DNA from: Streptosporangium album
Lineage (GTDB): Bacteria > Actinomycetota > Actinomycetes > Streptosporangiales > Streptosporangiaceae
Direction of reading: 5' to 3'
Assembly: GCF_014203795.1 (NCBI RefSeq)
Contig: NZ_JACHJU010000007.1
Location: 62,001 to 126,000 of the forward strand
Length of the DNA stretch: 64,000 bases
Shown here: piece by piece, positions 1 to 8,650 of the stretch
How the letters are laid out: each line of letters starts with the position of its first letter
Numbering within the stretch: the first letter of the stretch is position 1
Made by a program: the position numbers and the translations under genes
The notes under the pieces: model-generated
Told to the model about the DNA's origin: nothing
The model's input: only the letters and a program-made list of their open reading frames with translations
The model's database searches: none

Positions 1-2
1 TG

Positions 3-461
3 TCCTGGGTCACGCCGGGAGACCCGTGCCCGGCCGTGGACCACGCCGCCCGGGACATGTACGACCACAGCTACCAGGGCACCGGGAACTGGCCGTTCGG
101 CGTGGCCTACGTCGGCCGGTACGGCCTGGAGGGATTCGTCACCCGGCTGCGCTCGCTCACCGAGCTGGAGCGCCTGGTCCACGCCGGAATCCCGGTGGCC
201 ACCTCGCAGTCGTTCCGTGACCACGAGCTGCCCGGTTCGGGATACTCCACCGGCGGCCACATCATGGTCGTCATCGGCTTCACCGCGGATGGTGATGTCA
301 TCGCCAACGACCCCGCCGCGCCGGACGACGACACGGTGCGGCGGGTCTATCCTCGGACCGCGTTCGAGAACGTATGGCTCCGAAGGTCCGGCAGCGGGGG
401 GATCGTGCACATCGTCCACCCGCCCGGCTTTGTCCTGCCCCCTTCCGACGGCAACTGGTGA
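3..461 (+). CDS. C39-like cysteine peptidase, C-terminal part (5' end outside window)
   Basis: The reading frame is open from the left edge, so only the C-terminal ~152 residues are present. The segment has the second half of a papain-like peptidase_C39_2 fold: a GGHIMVVIGF stretch that would carry the catalytic His, followed by an IANDPAA stretch that would carry the catalytic Asn/Asp. The catalytic Cys must lie upstream, outside the window. The stop is only 3 nt before the next gene, so the two are cotranscribed with the S9 and M20 peptidases. The family assignment rests on these two motifs and is fairly secure; the substrate is unknown. Confidence 0.7.
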   Translation, partial: SWVTPGDPCPAVDHAARDMYDHSYQGTGNWPFGVAYVGRYGLEGFVTRLRSLTELERLVHAGIPVATSQSFRDHELPGSGYSTGGHIMVVIGFTADGDVIANDPAAPDDDTVRRVYPRTAFENVWLRRSGSGGIVHIVHPPGFVLPPSDGNW

Positions 462-464
462 TCC

Positions 465-2366
465 ATGCTGAACGACTCTCCCATCCGCCCCGTCGACGTT
501 GCCAGGGTGGACGACCGTCCGCTCTGGGTGGAGATCTGCGGGGAGGAGGTGTGGTGGGACGAACCTCGTCCGCACGAGGGCGGACGCAGGTGTGTGGTCC
601 GGCGCGGGCCGGACGGCGTGCCCCGTGACGCGCTTCCCCCGGGCTGGAACTCCCGTAACCGCCTCATCGAGTACGGCGGGCGCTCCTGGCGACCGCTGCC
701 CGGCGGCGGGGTCGTGTTCACCAACTGGTCCGACCAGCGGATCTACCGGTACGACGGGCACGCGGAGCCCGTCCCCCTCACCCCGGACGACGGTGCCCGC
801 TACGGCGACCTCTACCTGCCGCCGGGGCGCGACGAGGTCTGGGCCGTCCGCGAGATCCACCTCGCGGAGCCGCAGCCCGGCGCACCCGGTGCGCGGATCG
901 ACCCCCGCCGGGACCTGGTCGCGGTCCCGCTGGACGGCGGGGCGGTGCGGGTCATCACCGCGGCCCAGCACTTCCTGACCAACCCCCGCCTCTCCCCCGA
1001 CGGGACGCACGTCGCCTGGATCGGCTGGAACCACCCGGCCATGCCGTGGGACGGCACCGAGCTGTGCGTGGCCTCCCTGGACGCGGCCGGGTCGGCCGGG
1101 CAGTACCGGGTCGTCGCCGGTGGCCCCGAGGAGTCGGTGATCCAGGCCGAGTGGCGCGACGACGGCGCGCTCTACGCGCTCACCGACCCGGACGGCTGGT
1201 GGAACCTGCACCTGGTCCCCCTCGACGGCTCGCCCGCCCGCAACCTGGCCCCGCTGCGGGAGGAGTGCGGCGACGCGATCTGGCGGCTCGGCAACACCTG
1301 GTTCGCGCTCGCGGGCGACAAGATCGTCATGGTGCACGGCACCCCGGCCCGCCGCCGCCTCGGCCTGCTGGACCCGGCCACCGGCGAGATCACCGATCTC
1401 GACGCCCCGCCCACCTACTGGAACCCGACGGTCTCGGTCGGCGGGGACCTGGTGGCGGGCGTGGGCGCCTCGCCGTACACGCCGTTCGAGGTCGTCACGG
1501 TGGACCTGCGCACCGGCGCGCACGCCGTCCTGTCGGCGGAGAAGGATCTGCCCGACCGAGACGCGCTGCCCGTCCCGGAGGCGGTGACCTTCGACGGCGT
1601 GCACGCGCATCTCTACCCCCCGCGCGGCGTCACCGGCCCCGCCCCTTACGTGATCTTCGTCCACGGCGGGCCGACCAGCGCGAGCACGATGGTCCTCGAC
1701 GTGGAGATCGCCTACTTCACCAGCCGGGGCATCGGCGTGGCCGACGTGAACTACGGCGGTTCCACCGGGTACGGCCGCGCCTACCGGGAGCGGCTGCGCC
1801 ACCAGTGGGGCGTGGTCGACGTGCGCGACTCCGAGACCGTGGCGCGCGGCCTGATCGCCTCGGGGAAGGCGGACGCCTCGAAGGTCGCGATCCGCGGCGG
1901 CAGCGCGGGTGGCTGGACGTCGGTGGCCGCGCTGGTGCACAGCACGGTGTTCCGCGGCGCGGTGGCCAACTACGCGATCACCGACCCGGAGGGCTGGGCC
2001 GCGGAGACGCACGACTTCGAGTCACGCTACCTGGACGGTCTGATCGGCCCGCTTCCGGAGACCCGGCAGCGCTACCTGGACCGTTCGCCCACCATGCACG
2101 CCGCGGACGCGTCCGGTCCGGCCCTGCTCATGCACGGCCTGGAGGACGCGATCGTCGACCCGGTCCAGGCGGAGCGGTTCGTCGCGGCGCTGGAGCGCGA
2201 GGGCACACCGTGGGCCTACCTGACCTTCCCCGGCGAGCAGCACGGCTGGCGCCGTGAGGAGACCATCGTCGCCGCGCTGGAGGCCGAGCTCGCCTTCTAC
2301 GGTCTGATCTTCGGGTTTCCGACGCCAGAGGTGCCGCCCCTGGTCCTCAAGGGTAAGCACCAGTAA
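465..2366 (+). CDS. S9 family (prolyl oligopeptidase-type) serine peptidase
   Basis: A 633-residue protein with an N-terminal beta-propeller region (roughly residues 40-370, WD40-like/DPP-type repeats) and a C-terminal alpha/beta-hydrolase peptidase domain. The nucleophile is in GGSAGG (about Ser480), with the acid in EDAIVDP (about Asp561) and the His in GEQHGW (about His593), so the triad is complete. The family cleaves short peptides, as dipeptidyl aminopeptidases or acylaminoacyl peptidases. There is no signal peptide, so it is probably cytoplasmic. It follows the C39-like gene by 3 nt and precedes the M20 peptidase by 27 nt, which suggests a peptide-catabolism operon. Confidence 0.9.
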   Translation: MLNDSPIRPVDVARVDDRPLWVEICGEEVWWDEPRPHEGGRRCVVRRGPDGVPRDALPPGWNSRNRLIEYGGRSWRPLPGGGVVFTNWSDQRIYRYDGHAEPVPLTPDDGARYGDLYLPPGRDEVWAVREIHLAEPQPGAPGARIDPRRDLVAVPLDGGAVRVITAAQHFLTNPRLSPDGTHVAWIGWNHPAMPWDGTELCVASLDAAGSAGQYRVVAGGPEESVIQAEWRDDGALYALTDPDGWWNLHLVPLDGSPARNLAPLREECGDAIWRLGNTWFALAGDKIVMVHGTPARRRLGLLDPATGEITDLDAPPTYWNPTVSVGGDLVAGVGASPYTPFEVVTVDLRTGAHAVLSAEKDLPDRDALPVPEAVTFDGVHAHLYPPRGVTGPAPYVIFVHGGPTSASTMVLDVEIAYFTSRGIGVADVNYGGSTGYGRAYRERLRHQWGVVDVRDSETVARGLIASGKADASKVAIRGGSAGGWTSVAALVHSTVFRGAVANYAITDPEGWAAETHDFESRYLDGLIGPLPETRQRYLDRSPTMHAADASGPALLMHGLEDAIVDPVQAERFVAALEREGTPWAYLTFPGEQHGWRREETIVAALEAELAFYGLIFGFPTPEVPPLVLKGKHQ

Positions 2367-2393
2367 ATCCATATTTTCGGGGAGTCCTTTTCC

Positions 2394-3659
2394 ATGAACG
2401 AGGTCGCGCAGATCTGCTCTGACCTGATCAGGTTCGACACCACCAATCCCGGCTCGGGCGAGCGCCCGGCGGCCGAACACGTCGCCGAACTGCTGTCCGA
2501 CGCCGGGATCGAGCCGGTGGTCTTCGAGTCGGCGGCACGCCGCACCAGCGTGGTCGCCCGGATCCCGGGCGACTCGCCCGAGGCTCTGCTGATCCACGGC
2601 CACCTGGACGTGGTGCCCGCCCAGCCCGCCGACTGGCAGGTCCATCCGTTCTCCGGAGAGATCGCCGACGGCTGTGTCTGGGGCCGGGGCGCGGTGGACA
2701 TGAAGGGCACCGTGTCGATGACGCTCGCCCTGGTCCGCGACTGGGCACGGCGCGGCGTGCGCCCGAAGCGGGACATCGTGCTGGCCTTCCTCGCGGACGA
2801 GGAGGCGACCGGCGAGTACGGCTCGCGGTACGCGGCGCAGCGGCACCGGGAGCTGTTCGACGGCTGCACCGAGGCGATCAGCGAGTCCGGCGGCTACAGC
2901 GTGCAGAGCTCGGACGCGCGGATCTACCCGGTCGCGGTGGGCGAGCGGGGAACCGCCTGGATGAAGCTCACCGCGACCGGCGTCGCGGGCCACGGCTCCC
3001 GCCCGCCGAAGGACAACGCCGTGGCCGAGCTGTGCCACGCCCTGTCCAGGATCGCCTCCTACCAGTGGCCGGTACGGCTGACGCCCGGAGTGGCGGCGCT
3101 GATCACCGGCCTCGGGGACATCCTCGGCGAGCCGATCGACCTCGACCGCCTGGAGGAGGAGGCCGACCGGCTGGGTTCGGTGGGCGCGCTGTTCAAGGCG
3201 CAGATCCGCAACTCGGCGAACCCGACGATGCTGGAGGCCGGCTACAAGGTCAACGTGGTCCCCGGCACCGCCACCGCCCATGTGGACGGCCGCTTCCTGC
3301 CGGGCTACCGGGAGGAGTTCCTGGAGACCATCGACCGCCTGCTCGGCCCGAAGGTCACCCGCGAGTTCGTCAACATCGAGGACGCCCCCTCCGCGCCACT
3401 GGACGCGCCGTTCTTCGGCCGGCTCTGCGACGCGCTCATCGCCGAGGACCCGGCCGCGCGGCCGGTGCCGTACGTGATGTCCGGCGGCACCGACGCCAAG
3501 TCCTTCGCCGACCTCGGCATCAAGGGCTACGGCTTCGCCCCCCTGATGCTCAGCCCCGACCTGGACTACTACGGCATGTTCCACGGCGTGGACGAGCGCG
3601 TCCCGGTCGAGGGCCTGGAGTTCGGCGTCCGCGTCCTGGACCGCCTCCTGACCGCCTGA
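2394..3659 (+). CDS. M20/M25/M40 family metallopeptidase
   Basis: A 421-residue protein, the usual length for the M20 family (ArgE/DapE/CPG2-like). Metal and catalytic motifs are in place: HGHLDVVP (His70, Asp72), a DMKG motif (Asp102) and DEEATG (Glu136-Glu137), and a C-terminal MFHGVDE His. The protein would hydrolyse a dipeptide or N-acyl amino acid using two zinc ions in the cytoplasm. It is the last gene of the peptidase operon and is followed by a strong hairpin. Its last codons and terminator are repeated at 6117, after the ArsR/MFS pair. Substrate specificity cannot be assigned. Confidence 0.9.
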   Translation: MNEVAQICSDLIRFDTTNPGSGERPAAEHVAELLSDAGIEPVVFESAARRTSVVARIPGDSPEALLIHGHLDVVPAQPADWQVHPFSGEIADGCVWGRGAVDMKGTVSMTLALVRDWARRGVRPKRDIVLAFLADEEATGEYGSRYAAQRHRELFDGCTEAISESGGYSVQSSDARIYPVAVGERGTAWMKLTATGVAGHGSRPPKDNAVAELCHALSRIASYQWPVRLTPGVAALITGLGDILGEPIDLDRLEEEADRLGSVGALFKAQIRNSANPTMLEAGYKVNVVPGTATAHVDGRFLPGYREEFLETIDRLLGPKVTREFVNIEDAPSAPLDAPFFGRLCDALIAEDPAARPVPYVMSGGTDAKSFADLGIKGYGFAPLMLSPDLDYYGMFHGVDERVPVEGLEFGVRVLDRLLTA

Positions 3660-3792
3660 CCACCCCACCCCACCGCATCCGGCCGGAAGACCCGACAGCA
3701 CCTCCGGCCGGATGCGGCACGTCACCCGGCCAGGACTCCCCCGAACCGAAACCCCGTGCCGAAGAAAGCTCCCGAAGAAGTCCGCGCACACT
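3641..3792. repeat. Direct repeat copy A: 3' end of M20 gene plus terminator
   Basis: This stretch (last M20 codons, stop, hairpin and about 75 bp beyond) is repeated as an imperfect direct copy at 6117-6255. Shared blocks include CCGCCTCCTG, the core CCGGCCGGAAGACCCGACAG and the flank GGCACGT. The two copies bracket the ArsR/MFS gene pair exactly. Confidence 0.8.
3673..3717 (+). terminator. Terminator hairpin after the peptidase operon
   Basis: A perfect 15-bp inverted repeat (left arm 3673-3687, right arm 3703-3717) around a 15-nt loop lies 13 nt after the M20 stop codon. There is no T-run, which is usual for GC-rich actinomycetes. The same hairpin, with compensated arm changes, recurs at 6149-6191. 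Confidence 0.8.
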
Positions 3793-3794
3793 CA

Positions 3795-4799
3795 TCAATC
3801 CACTCGCGGCCGGGTAGGTGTCCCGCTCAGGGACGCCCCAAGAGCAGTCGTCACATACAGGACGTTGCGCCCGGATCGCTCGCGTGCGACCAGTCCGCTC
3901 TCACGCAGCACGCCGAGGTGTTGTGACACCGCGCTGGGCGTGACACCGAGCGCACGAGCCAGGTCCGTCGTCGTCGCCGGGGACCGTAGTGCCTCCAGCA
4001 GTTCGGCCCGCGCCCGACCGAGCAACCGGACCGCGCTACCCGCAGGCGCCTGCGTCCCCGCGGTCCACAGCGCCCCGACGCCCCGTGCCGGATATCGCAC
4101 CGTGGTCTGCGTGGAGGTGCTCTGCTTGATCAGCACGTAGGGCGAGCCTAGAACGACGGGGATGAGGACCAGCCCACCCGGACCGCGGTTCACGACGCGC
4201 TCGGCCTGCCAGCGCGCTCCCCCCAGCATCAGCCGACCATCGCACCAGCGCAGGTCCGGGTGCAGGTCGGTGAACAACCTCATCGCACCGCCCGCGGCCA
4301 ACTGCTTGGCGCGATAGATGACGTCCGCATCGAGTACGGCCCGGATCCGTGACCAGTGCGGCGCGATGAGCCGGTCATGTGCCGCACGCAGTTCCGCGGC
4401 GATCGCCCGCAGGCCTGCCACCGGCTGCGCGGCGAGCGCGGCGACGGCGTCAGGAGGGTCTTCGCCGAACACGCGCCGGAGGCTGGCCCGCACCTGAAGA
4501 GCAGTCGTCCTCTGCAAGGCTGCCAGGTCGTCCTCGATGGATGCCCCTGCGCCGAGAGGAGCGGGTACGAGGAACTCCGGCCAGCTCGGTCGGTCGCTCA
4601 TGAGCAGCGGCAAGGTATGTGAGAGGTCGAGTGGCTGTCTGGCGAGTTCGTCCGCCGCCCACCGCAGCCACCGCAGGTTGAGCGGGTGCCGATCGATATC
4701 ACCCAGCTGCTGCAGGCCGGCCACTGTCTCAGACAGCGGTGAGATCGCGAATCGCGTCGCCGCCAGCTCGGCCACGCCGAGATCGATCGTCAAGGCCAT
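3795..4799 (-). CDS. ArsR family transcriptional regulator with DUF5937-like N-terminal region
   Basis: 334 residues from the ATG at 4799; the frame extends upstream to 4901, but the sequence before MALTIDLG has no family character. The C-terminal ~70 residues form a winged helix (ALGVTPSAVSQHLGVLRESGLV) typical of ArsR/SmtB proteins. The long N-terminal part resembles the DUF5937 region of actinomycete regulators that sit beside drug exporters. No Cys-rich metal site is seen, so it is probably not a metal sensor. It is divergent from the MFS gene, 65 bp away, and probably represses it. It lies between two direct repeats, suggesting acquisition as a cassette. Confidence 0.8.
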   Translation of the reverse strand: MALTIDLGVAELAATRFAISPLSETVAGLQQLGDIDRHPLNLRWLRWAADELARQPLDLSHTLPLLMSDRPSWPEFLVPAPLGAGASIEDDLAALQRTTALQVRASLRRVFGEDPPDAVAALAAQPVAGLRAIAAELRAAHDRLIAPHWSRIRAVLDADVIYRAKQLAAGGAMRLFTDLHPDLRWCDGRLMLGGARWQAERVVNRGPGGLVLIPVVLGSPYVLIKQSTSTQTTVRYPARGVGALWTAGTQAPAGSAVRLLGRARAELLEALRSPATTTDLARALGVTPSAVSQHLGVLRESGLVARERSGRNVLYVTTALGASLSGTPTRPRVD

Positions 4800-4822
4800 G
4801 GATTCACTATGTAGCAATGGCC
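4794..4822. promoter_or_regulatory. Possible ArsR operator in the divergent promoter
   Basis: An inverted repeat GGCCAT-N17-ATGGCC spans the start codon of the ArsR gene and the ArsR/MFS intergenic region. Its position suits autoregulation, but the arms are only 6 bp and one arm contains the start codon, so the evidence is weak. Confidence 0.3.
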
Positions 4823-4864
4823 TAAATGATGTCGTGACAGCGCCCGGCACCCGAAGATCCCGGC

Positions 4865-6085
4865 ATGAGGCAGGACATGACGCAGACCGACGCCGAGCCA
4901 CGCTTGTCTCCGGTCTACTGGCGGTTGTGGTGGGCGACGGGTATCAACACCGTCGGTGACGGGGCGTTCGCCGCGGCCGTTCCACTGCTGGCCGTCACGA
5001 TCACGCGCGACCCGCGGCTCGTATCGGTCGTATCCGCAGCGACGTACCTGCCGTGGTTGCTGCTGTCGCTCCCCGCCGGTGCGCTCGTCGACCGGTACGA
5101 CCGCGTCGGCCTCATGTGGCGCTCGCAGGCGATCCAGGCAGTGATCGTCAGCGTCATCGCGGTCCTTGCCGCGTTCGGTCACATCGGCATCCCGGTGCTC
5201 GCGATCATGGCCTTCGGGCTGGGGGCGTGCGAGATCGTTTTCGCCAACGCAGCGCAGGCGATCTTGCCGGATATCGTCGCCGACCCCCTGCTGCACAGGG
5301 CGAACGGCCACCAGCAGACGATCACAGCGATCGGCTACCAGTTCCTGGGACCACCGATCGGCAGCCTGCTCTTCGCGGTCGCCGTGGCGCTGCCGTTCGG
5401 GATGGACGCCGGCTCGTTCGCCCTGTCCGCCGCGCTGCTGGCGACACTGCCCAGGCGTAGGCGCCGGCGGATCGAGCACCCGCCGATGCGCATGGCGATC
5501 GCGGACGGCCTGCGCTGGCTGGCCCGTCACCGACTGCTGCGCACCCTCGCGGTCCTGCTCGGTGTCAACACCTTCTGCGGCCAACTCGGTAACGTCACAC
5601 TCGTCCTGCTGGCAACCCGGACGCTGCACCTCGACGCGCGCGGTTACGGCCTGCTGCTCGCCGGCGCCGCGATCGGCAGCCTGCTCGGCGGCCTGGTCAG
5701 TGCGCGCGTCGTCAACAGAGTCGGCGCACTTCCCGCTCTCCTCACCGCGCTCGCCACGAACGTCGTCGTCTTCGTCGGGATCGGGCTGAGCCCGAACGCG
5801 ATCGTGCTCGGCGCTCTGCTGGCCGTCAACGGCTTCGTCATAACGCTCTGGAGCATCGTGACCGTCAGCCTCCGGCAGCAGATCGTGCCGTCCGAGATGC
5901 TCGGCCGGGTGAACAGCGTCTACAAAATGTTGGGCTGGGGACTGATCCCGCTCGGAGCACTGACCGGCGGACTGGTGGCGCACGCGTTCGGGTTGCGTGC
6001 GCCCTACCCTGTCGCGGGTGTGCTGCGAGGAATCGTCTTGCTGGTCGCGATGCCCGTACTGATCCGTGCCATGCGTGACCGATGA
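4865..6085 (+). CDS. MFS transporter (probable exporter)
   Basis: About 406 residues with some 12 hydrophobic segments. It has the family's loop 2-3 motif (GALVDRYDRVGLMW, after the second helix) and a central basic loop (PRRRRRRIEHP). It belongs to the MFS_3/EntS-like exporters of the inner membrane. The ATG at 4865 is the longest start; the ATG at 4877 is better placed after GAGG and may be the true start. It is divergent from the ArsR regulator, an arrangement typical of drug or metabolite export. The substrate is unknown. Confidence 0.85.
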   Translation: MRQDMTQTDAEPRLSPVYWRLWWATGINTVGDGAFAAAVPLLAVTITRDPRLVSVVSAATYLPWLLLSLPAGALVDRYDRVGLMWRSQAIQAVIVSVIAVLAAFGHIGIPVLAIMAFGLGACEIVFANAAQAILPDIVADPLLHRANGHQQTITAIGYQFLGPPIGSLLFAVAVALPFGMDAGSFALSAALLATLPRRRRRRIEHPPMRMAIADGLRWLARHRLLRTLAVLLGVNTFCGQLGNVTLVLLATRTLHLDARGYGLLLAGAAIGSLLGGLVSARVVNRVGALPALLTALATNVVVFVGIGLSPNAIVLGALLAVNGFVITLWSIVTVSLRQQIVPSEMLGRVNSVYKMLGWGLIPLGALTGGLVAHAFGLRAPYPVAGVLRGIVLLVAMPVLIRAMRDR

Positions 6086-6116
6086 TCGCGCCCGCTGGCT
6101 CGTTGAAGTAAAGATC

Positions 6117-6255
6117 CCGCCTCCTGGCCGCCTGACCGTCCTACCCCACCCGTCCGGCCGGAAGACCCGACAGGACCTCCGGCCGGACGGGGCACGTAAC
6201 CAGGCCGGAACTCCCCGTACCGAAGAGAACTCCCGAGAAACCGGCACAAGCGCTT
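6117..6255. repeat. Direct repeat copy B: M20 3'-end remnant and terminator hairpin
   Basis: An imperfect copy of 3641-3792 placed 31 nt after the MFS stop. It contains a degenerate M20 C-terminus with stop (CCTCCTGGCCGCCTGA) and a perfect 14-bp hairpin (6149-6162 / 6178-6191) that can terminate MFS transcription. Small indels separate it from copy A. Arm changes keep base pairing, so the terminator has been conserved. Confidence 0.8.
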
Positions 6256-6297
6256 ATGGACCCACGCCAAGTGAGACGTCTAGGCCTTGCCAGCTGA

Positions 6298-6338
6298 GCT
6301 GATTGTGCTACTAGGTAGCACCAGGAAGCACAATCAGC
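6298..6338. promoter_or_regulatory. Palindromic operator upstream of the toxin-antitoxin pair
   Basis: A perfect 12-bp inverted repeat GCTGATTGTGCT (6298-6309) / AGCACAATCAGC (6327-6338) flanks a second hairpin GTGCTA (6305-6310) / TAGCAC (6316-6321). The GTGCT half-site thus occurs three times within 41 bp. It lies 15 bp before the antitoxin ATG, where Phd-type antitoxins bind to autoregulate. Confidence 0.7.
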
Positions 6339-6352
6339 GTTAGAGTTGATCC

Positions 6353-6673
6353 ATGAGCATGCCGGAACCCTGCTCTCCGGAGCAGATCTCCCAACGCGAT
6401 CTGCGCAATCGGTCAGCGGAGATCATGGACGCCCTCGAACGGGGCGAACGATTCGAAGTCACGCGTAACGGCCACCACATCGGCGACCTGGTGCCCATCC
6501 GCCGGCGGCGGCGCGCTGTCTCCCGCGCGGAGTTCGCGGCCATGTCCCGCGGCATGCCCCAGTTGGACGACCGGAAGTTCCGTGCCGACCTGGACCGGTA
6601 CGCCAACGACGACCTCTATGACCCCTACGACCGTGCCTACGGCAGAGGCGAGTTTGCCGAGAACCAGCCGTGA
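6353..6673 (+). CDS. Phd/YefM-type antitoxin
   Basis: A 106-residue acidic/basic protein. Residues ~8-50 (SQRDLRNRSAEIMDALERGERFEVTRNGHHIGDLVPI) match the Phd/YefM DNA-binding fold, and the remaining C-terminal tail is the toxin-binding part. It would bind and neutralise the PIN toxin and repress the operon at the palindrome just upstream. No ribosome site is seen before the ATG, so translation may be leaderless or start from the nearby MPEP codon. The stop overlaps the toxin's GTG. Confidence 0.88.
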   Translation: MSMPEPCSPEQISQRDLRNRSAEIMDALERGERFEVTRNGHHIGDLVPIRRRRRAVSRAEFAAMSRGMPQLDDRKFRADLDRYANDDLYDPYDRAYGRGEFAENQP

Positions 6674-7095
6674 CCCATCCGCAGGGACTGCTCGACACCA
6701 ACATCTTGATCTTGCGGGCGGATATCGACCCGGACGAACTCCCGGACGAAATGATGATCAGCGCGATCACGACCGCGGAACTGTCGGTCGGAGTGCTGGT
6801 GGCAACCGGCCCCCAGGAACTCGCCCAGCGTATGAAGATCTTGCAAGGCGTCGAAGCCGAGTTCGACCCGTTGCCCTTCGACGAGAGCGCCGCGCGTGAG
6901 TACGGCCAACTCTGGGTCTCCGTCATCGCGGCGGGACGCAAGCCTCGCCCACGGACCGCGGATCTGATGATCGCCTGCGTTGCCATGGCGAACCGGCTGC
7001 CTCTTTACACCTGCAACCCTGCAGACTTCAAGGGCCTCGATCACCTCCTCACCGTGGTCCCGGTGACCCGTCCCATGCTCGGACCTTCACCGTGA
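6670..7095 (+). CDS. PIN-domain toxin (VapC-like RNase)
   Basis: 141 residues starting at GTG, with a 4-nt GTGA overlap with the antitoxin. It is the standard length for VapC. PIN acidic residues are visible: LLDTNILI (first Asp), a TTAEL Glu, DLMIACVA (third Asp) and a C-terminal CNPADFKGL Asp. These coordinate Mg for site-specific RNA cleavage. The couple is a type II toxin-antitoxin module. It sits just after direct repeat copy B, which makes this a junction of accessory DNA. Confidence 0.9.
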   Translation: MTHPQGLLDTNILILRADIDPDELPDEMMISAITTAELSVGVLVATGPQELAQRMKILQGVEAEFDPLPFDESAAREYGQLWVSVIAAGRKPRPRTADLMIACVAMANRLPLYTCNPADFKGLDHLLTVVPVTRPMLGPSP

Positions 7096-7262
7096 CGGCG
7101 ATGTGCCACTCCGTGGTGGACTGACGCGGCGCCCTTCACCTCATCGGCGGGGGTCCCGTTCCGATCGTCACGGCTTCTGCTTGAGCGCGAGGTCGAGCGG
7201 CTTTCGGGTCTCTCCCCCGAAGGAAGACCGGGCGGCTCGACGACGCGGCCCGTCGGCAGGGT

Positions 7263-8456
7263 TCAGCCGGTGGCGGGGATCTGCGCGGTGGGACGGGAGC
7301 TCAGGAACCTCTCCAGGACGAGGGTGGCGGCCCCCAGCGCGACGGCGTCGGGACCGAGGTGACCCAGCACGATGGAGGTGGCGGCGTACGGCTGTGCCAG
7401 GGAGTTGTCCGCCGAGGCGGCGCGGATGTCGGCGAGCAGGTGCCCGCCGAGGAGAAGACCGGCCCAGCCGCCGATGACGATCCGCTCGGGATTGATCAGG
7501 TTGATCAGGTTGGACAGGCCGACGCCCAGGTAGGTGGCGGTCTCCTCAAGCACCGGTGACCCGGATTCGAGCAGTCGGGCCAGCTCGGCCTGCCAGTCGG
7601 CCGTCTGCGTGGCGATCCCGGCACGGTCGAGGATGGCCTCGGCGCCGACGTAGGCCTCCAGGCAGCCGCGCCCGCCGCACCGGCAGGCCCGGCCGTTCAC
7701 GACGATCTTGGTGTGTCCCCACTCGCCGGCGCTGCTGCTCACGCCCCGGAAGGTCGTCCCGTCGGTGACGACGGTGGCCCCGACCCCCGAGCCGATGAGC
7801 ACGATGACCGCGTCACCGGCACCGCGCCCCGCGCCGAACCAGAGCTCGGCCTGGCCCATCGTCTTGGCGCCGTTGTCGACGAACACCGGGAACGCGGTGC
7901 CGGCGCGCATCAGGGCACCGAGGGGGACGCCGTCCCAGCCGAAGGTCTTGGCGTGGACGAGCACGTCGCCGCCGCGCTCCACGATGCCGGGGACGCCGAC
8001 TCCCACGCCGAGCACCTGCGCGGCGGACACCCCGCCGTCGGCGAGCACGACGTCGATGCCCGCGAGGATGTGCCGGACCACCAACTCGATGTCGTGCCTG
8101 GCCGGGCGGAGGGCGTACTCGACCTTGGCCTTCTCGTTCATCGCCAGGTCGAACAGCTCGACGCGCACGTGTGTGTCGGCCACGTCGACGCCGATCGCGT
8201 AACCGTAGAAGGGGTTGACCCGGAGGATCACGCGGGGGCGTCCGCCGTCGGACTCGACGTGGCCGGCCTCGACGACGACGTTGTCGGCGAGCAGGTCACC
8301 GGTCATGCTGCTGACCGTCGCGGCGCTCAGCCCGGTGAGCCTGGTCAGCTCGTTCCGGCTGGCGGGCCCGTTGAAGTACAGCGTACGTAGCAGCATGGAC
8401 TGGTTGCCCTTCCGGACATCCCGGACCGTCCTGCGCTCAGGCCTCGCCATGATCAA
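7263..8456 (-). CDS. ROK family transcriptional regulator
   Basis: 397 residues: an N-terminal winged helix (residues ~15-75, SRNELTRLTGLSAATVSSMTGDL) followed by a ROK sugar-kinase-like domain. The zinc motif CRCGGRGCLEAY is intact, and the ATP-binding-type glycine motifs are present (IGSGVGATVV). NagC/XylR-type regulators of this kind release DNA on binding a sugar. It is divergent from the ABC importer operon at 8651 and is the obvious regulator of it. The start may be the MARPER ATG at 8450. The inducer is unknown. Confidence 0.9.
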   Translation of the reverse strand: MIMARPERRTVRDVRKGNQSMLLRTLYFNGPASRNELTRLTGLSAATVSSMTGDLLADNVVVEAGHVESDGGRPRVILRVNPFYGYAIGVDVADTHVRVELFDLAMNEKAKVEYALRPARHDIELVVRHILAGIDVVLADGGVSAAQVLGVGVGVPGIVERGGDVLVHAKTFGWDGVPLGALMRAGTAFPVFVDNGAKTMGQAELWFGAGRGAGDAVIVLIGSGVGATVVTDGTTFRGVSSSAGEWGHTKIVVNGRACRCGGRGCLEAYVGAEAILDRAGIATQTADWQAELARLLESGSPVLEETATYLGVGLSNLINLINPERIVIGGWAGLLLGGHLLADIRAASADNSLAQPYAATSIVLGHLGPDAVALGAATLVLERFLSSRPTAQIPATG

Positions 8457-8483
8457 TCTCCCCTACTTTCACGACAATGTTAG

Positions 8484-8496
8484 TTCAAACCTTGAA
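8484..8496. promoter_or_regulatory. Candidate ROK operator
   Basis: A palindrome TTCAA-ACC-TTGAA lies in the 194-bp AT-richer region between the ROK gene and the importer operon. Position and symmetry fit a ROK binding site. No second copy was found, so the assignment is tentative. Confidence 0.35.
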
Positions 8497-8650
8497 TTCA
8501 TCAATCCATCGCACGGAGTGCCGGTAACCCGCTACCGGCCGATGGTCGCGCCACCACGACGGCTGCGTTACCAAAGCGTTTCCTCCGAGGGCTGAACTTT
8601 TTTCGCGTCTTACATTATCGTCCGTTCAACCCCCTATGAGGAGTCAGGAA

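Noticed and set aside
2022..3791. 589-codon minus-strand frame opposite the S9 and M20 peptidases
   Set aside because: It is antisense to two strongly supported genes, rich in Arg/Gly/Val/His, with no domain or ribosome site; a GC-rich shadow frame.
4790..6247. 485-codon minus-strand frame opposite the MFS gene
   Set aside because: Asp/Arg/Gln-rich antisense translation of a membrane protein gene, without family features.
7096..7262. Gap after the toxin gene searched for a terminator
   Set aside because: Only short GC-rich stems were seen; nothing convincing to report.
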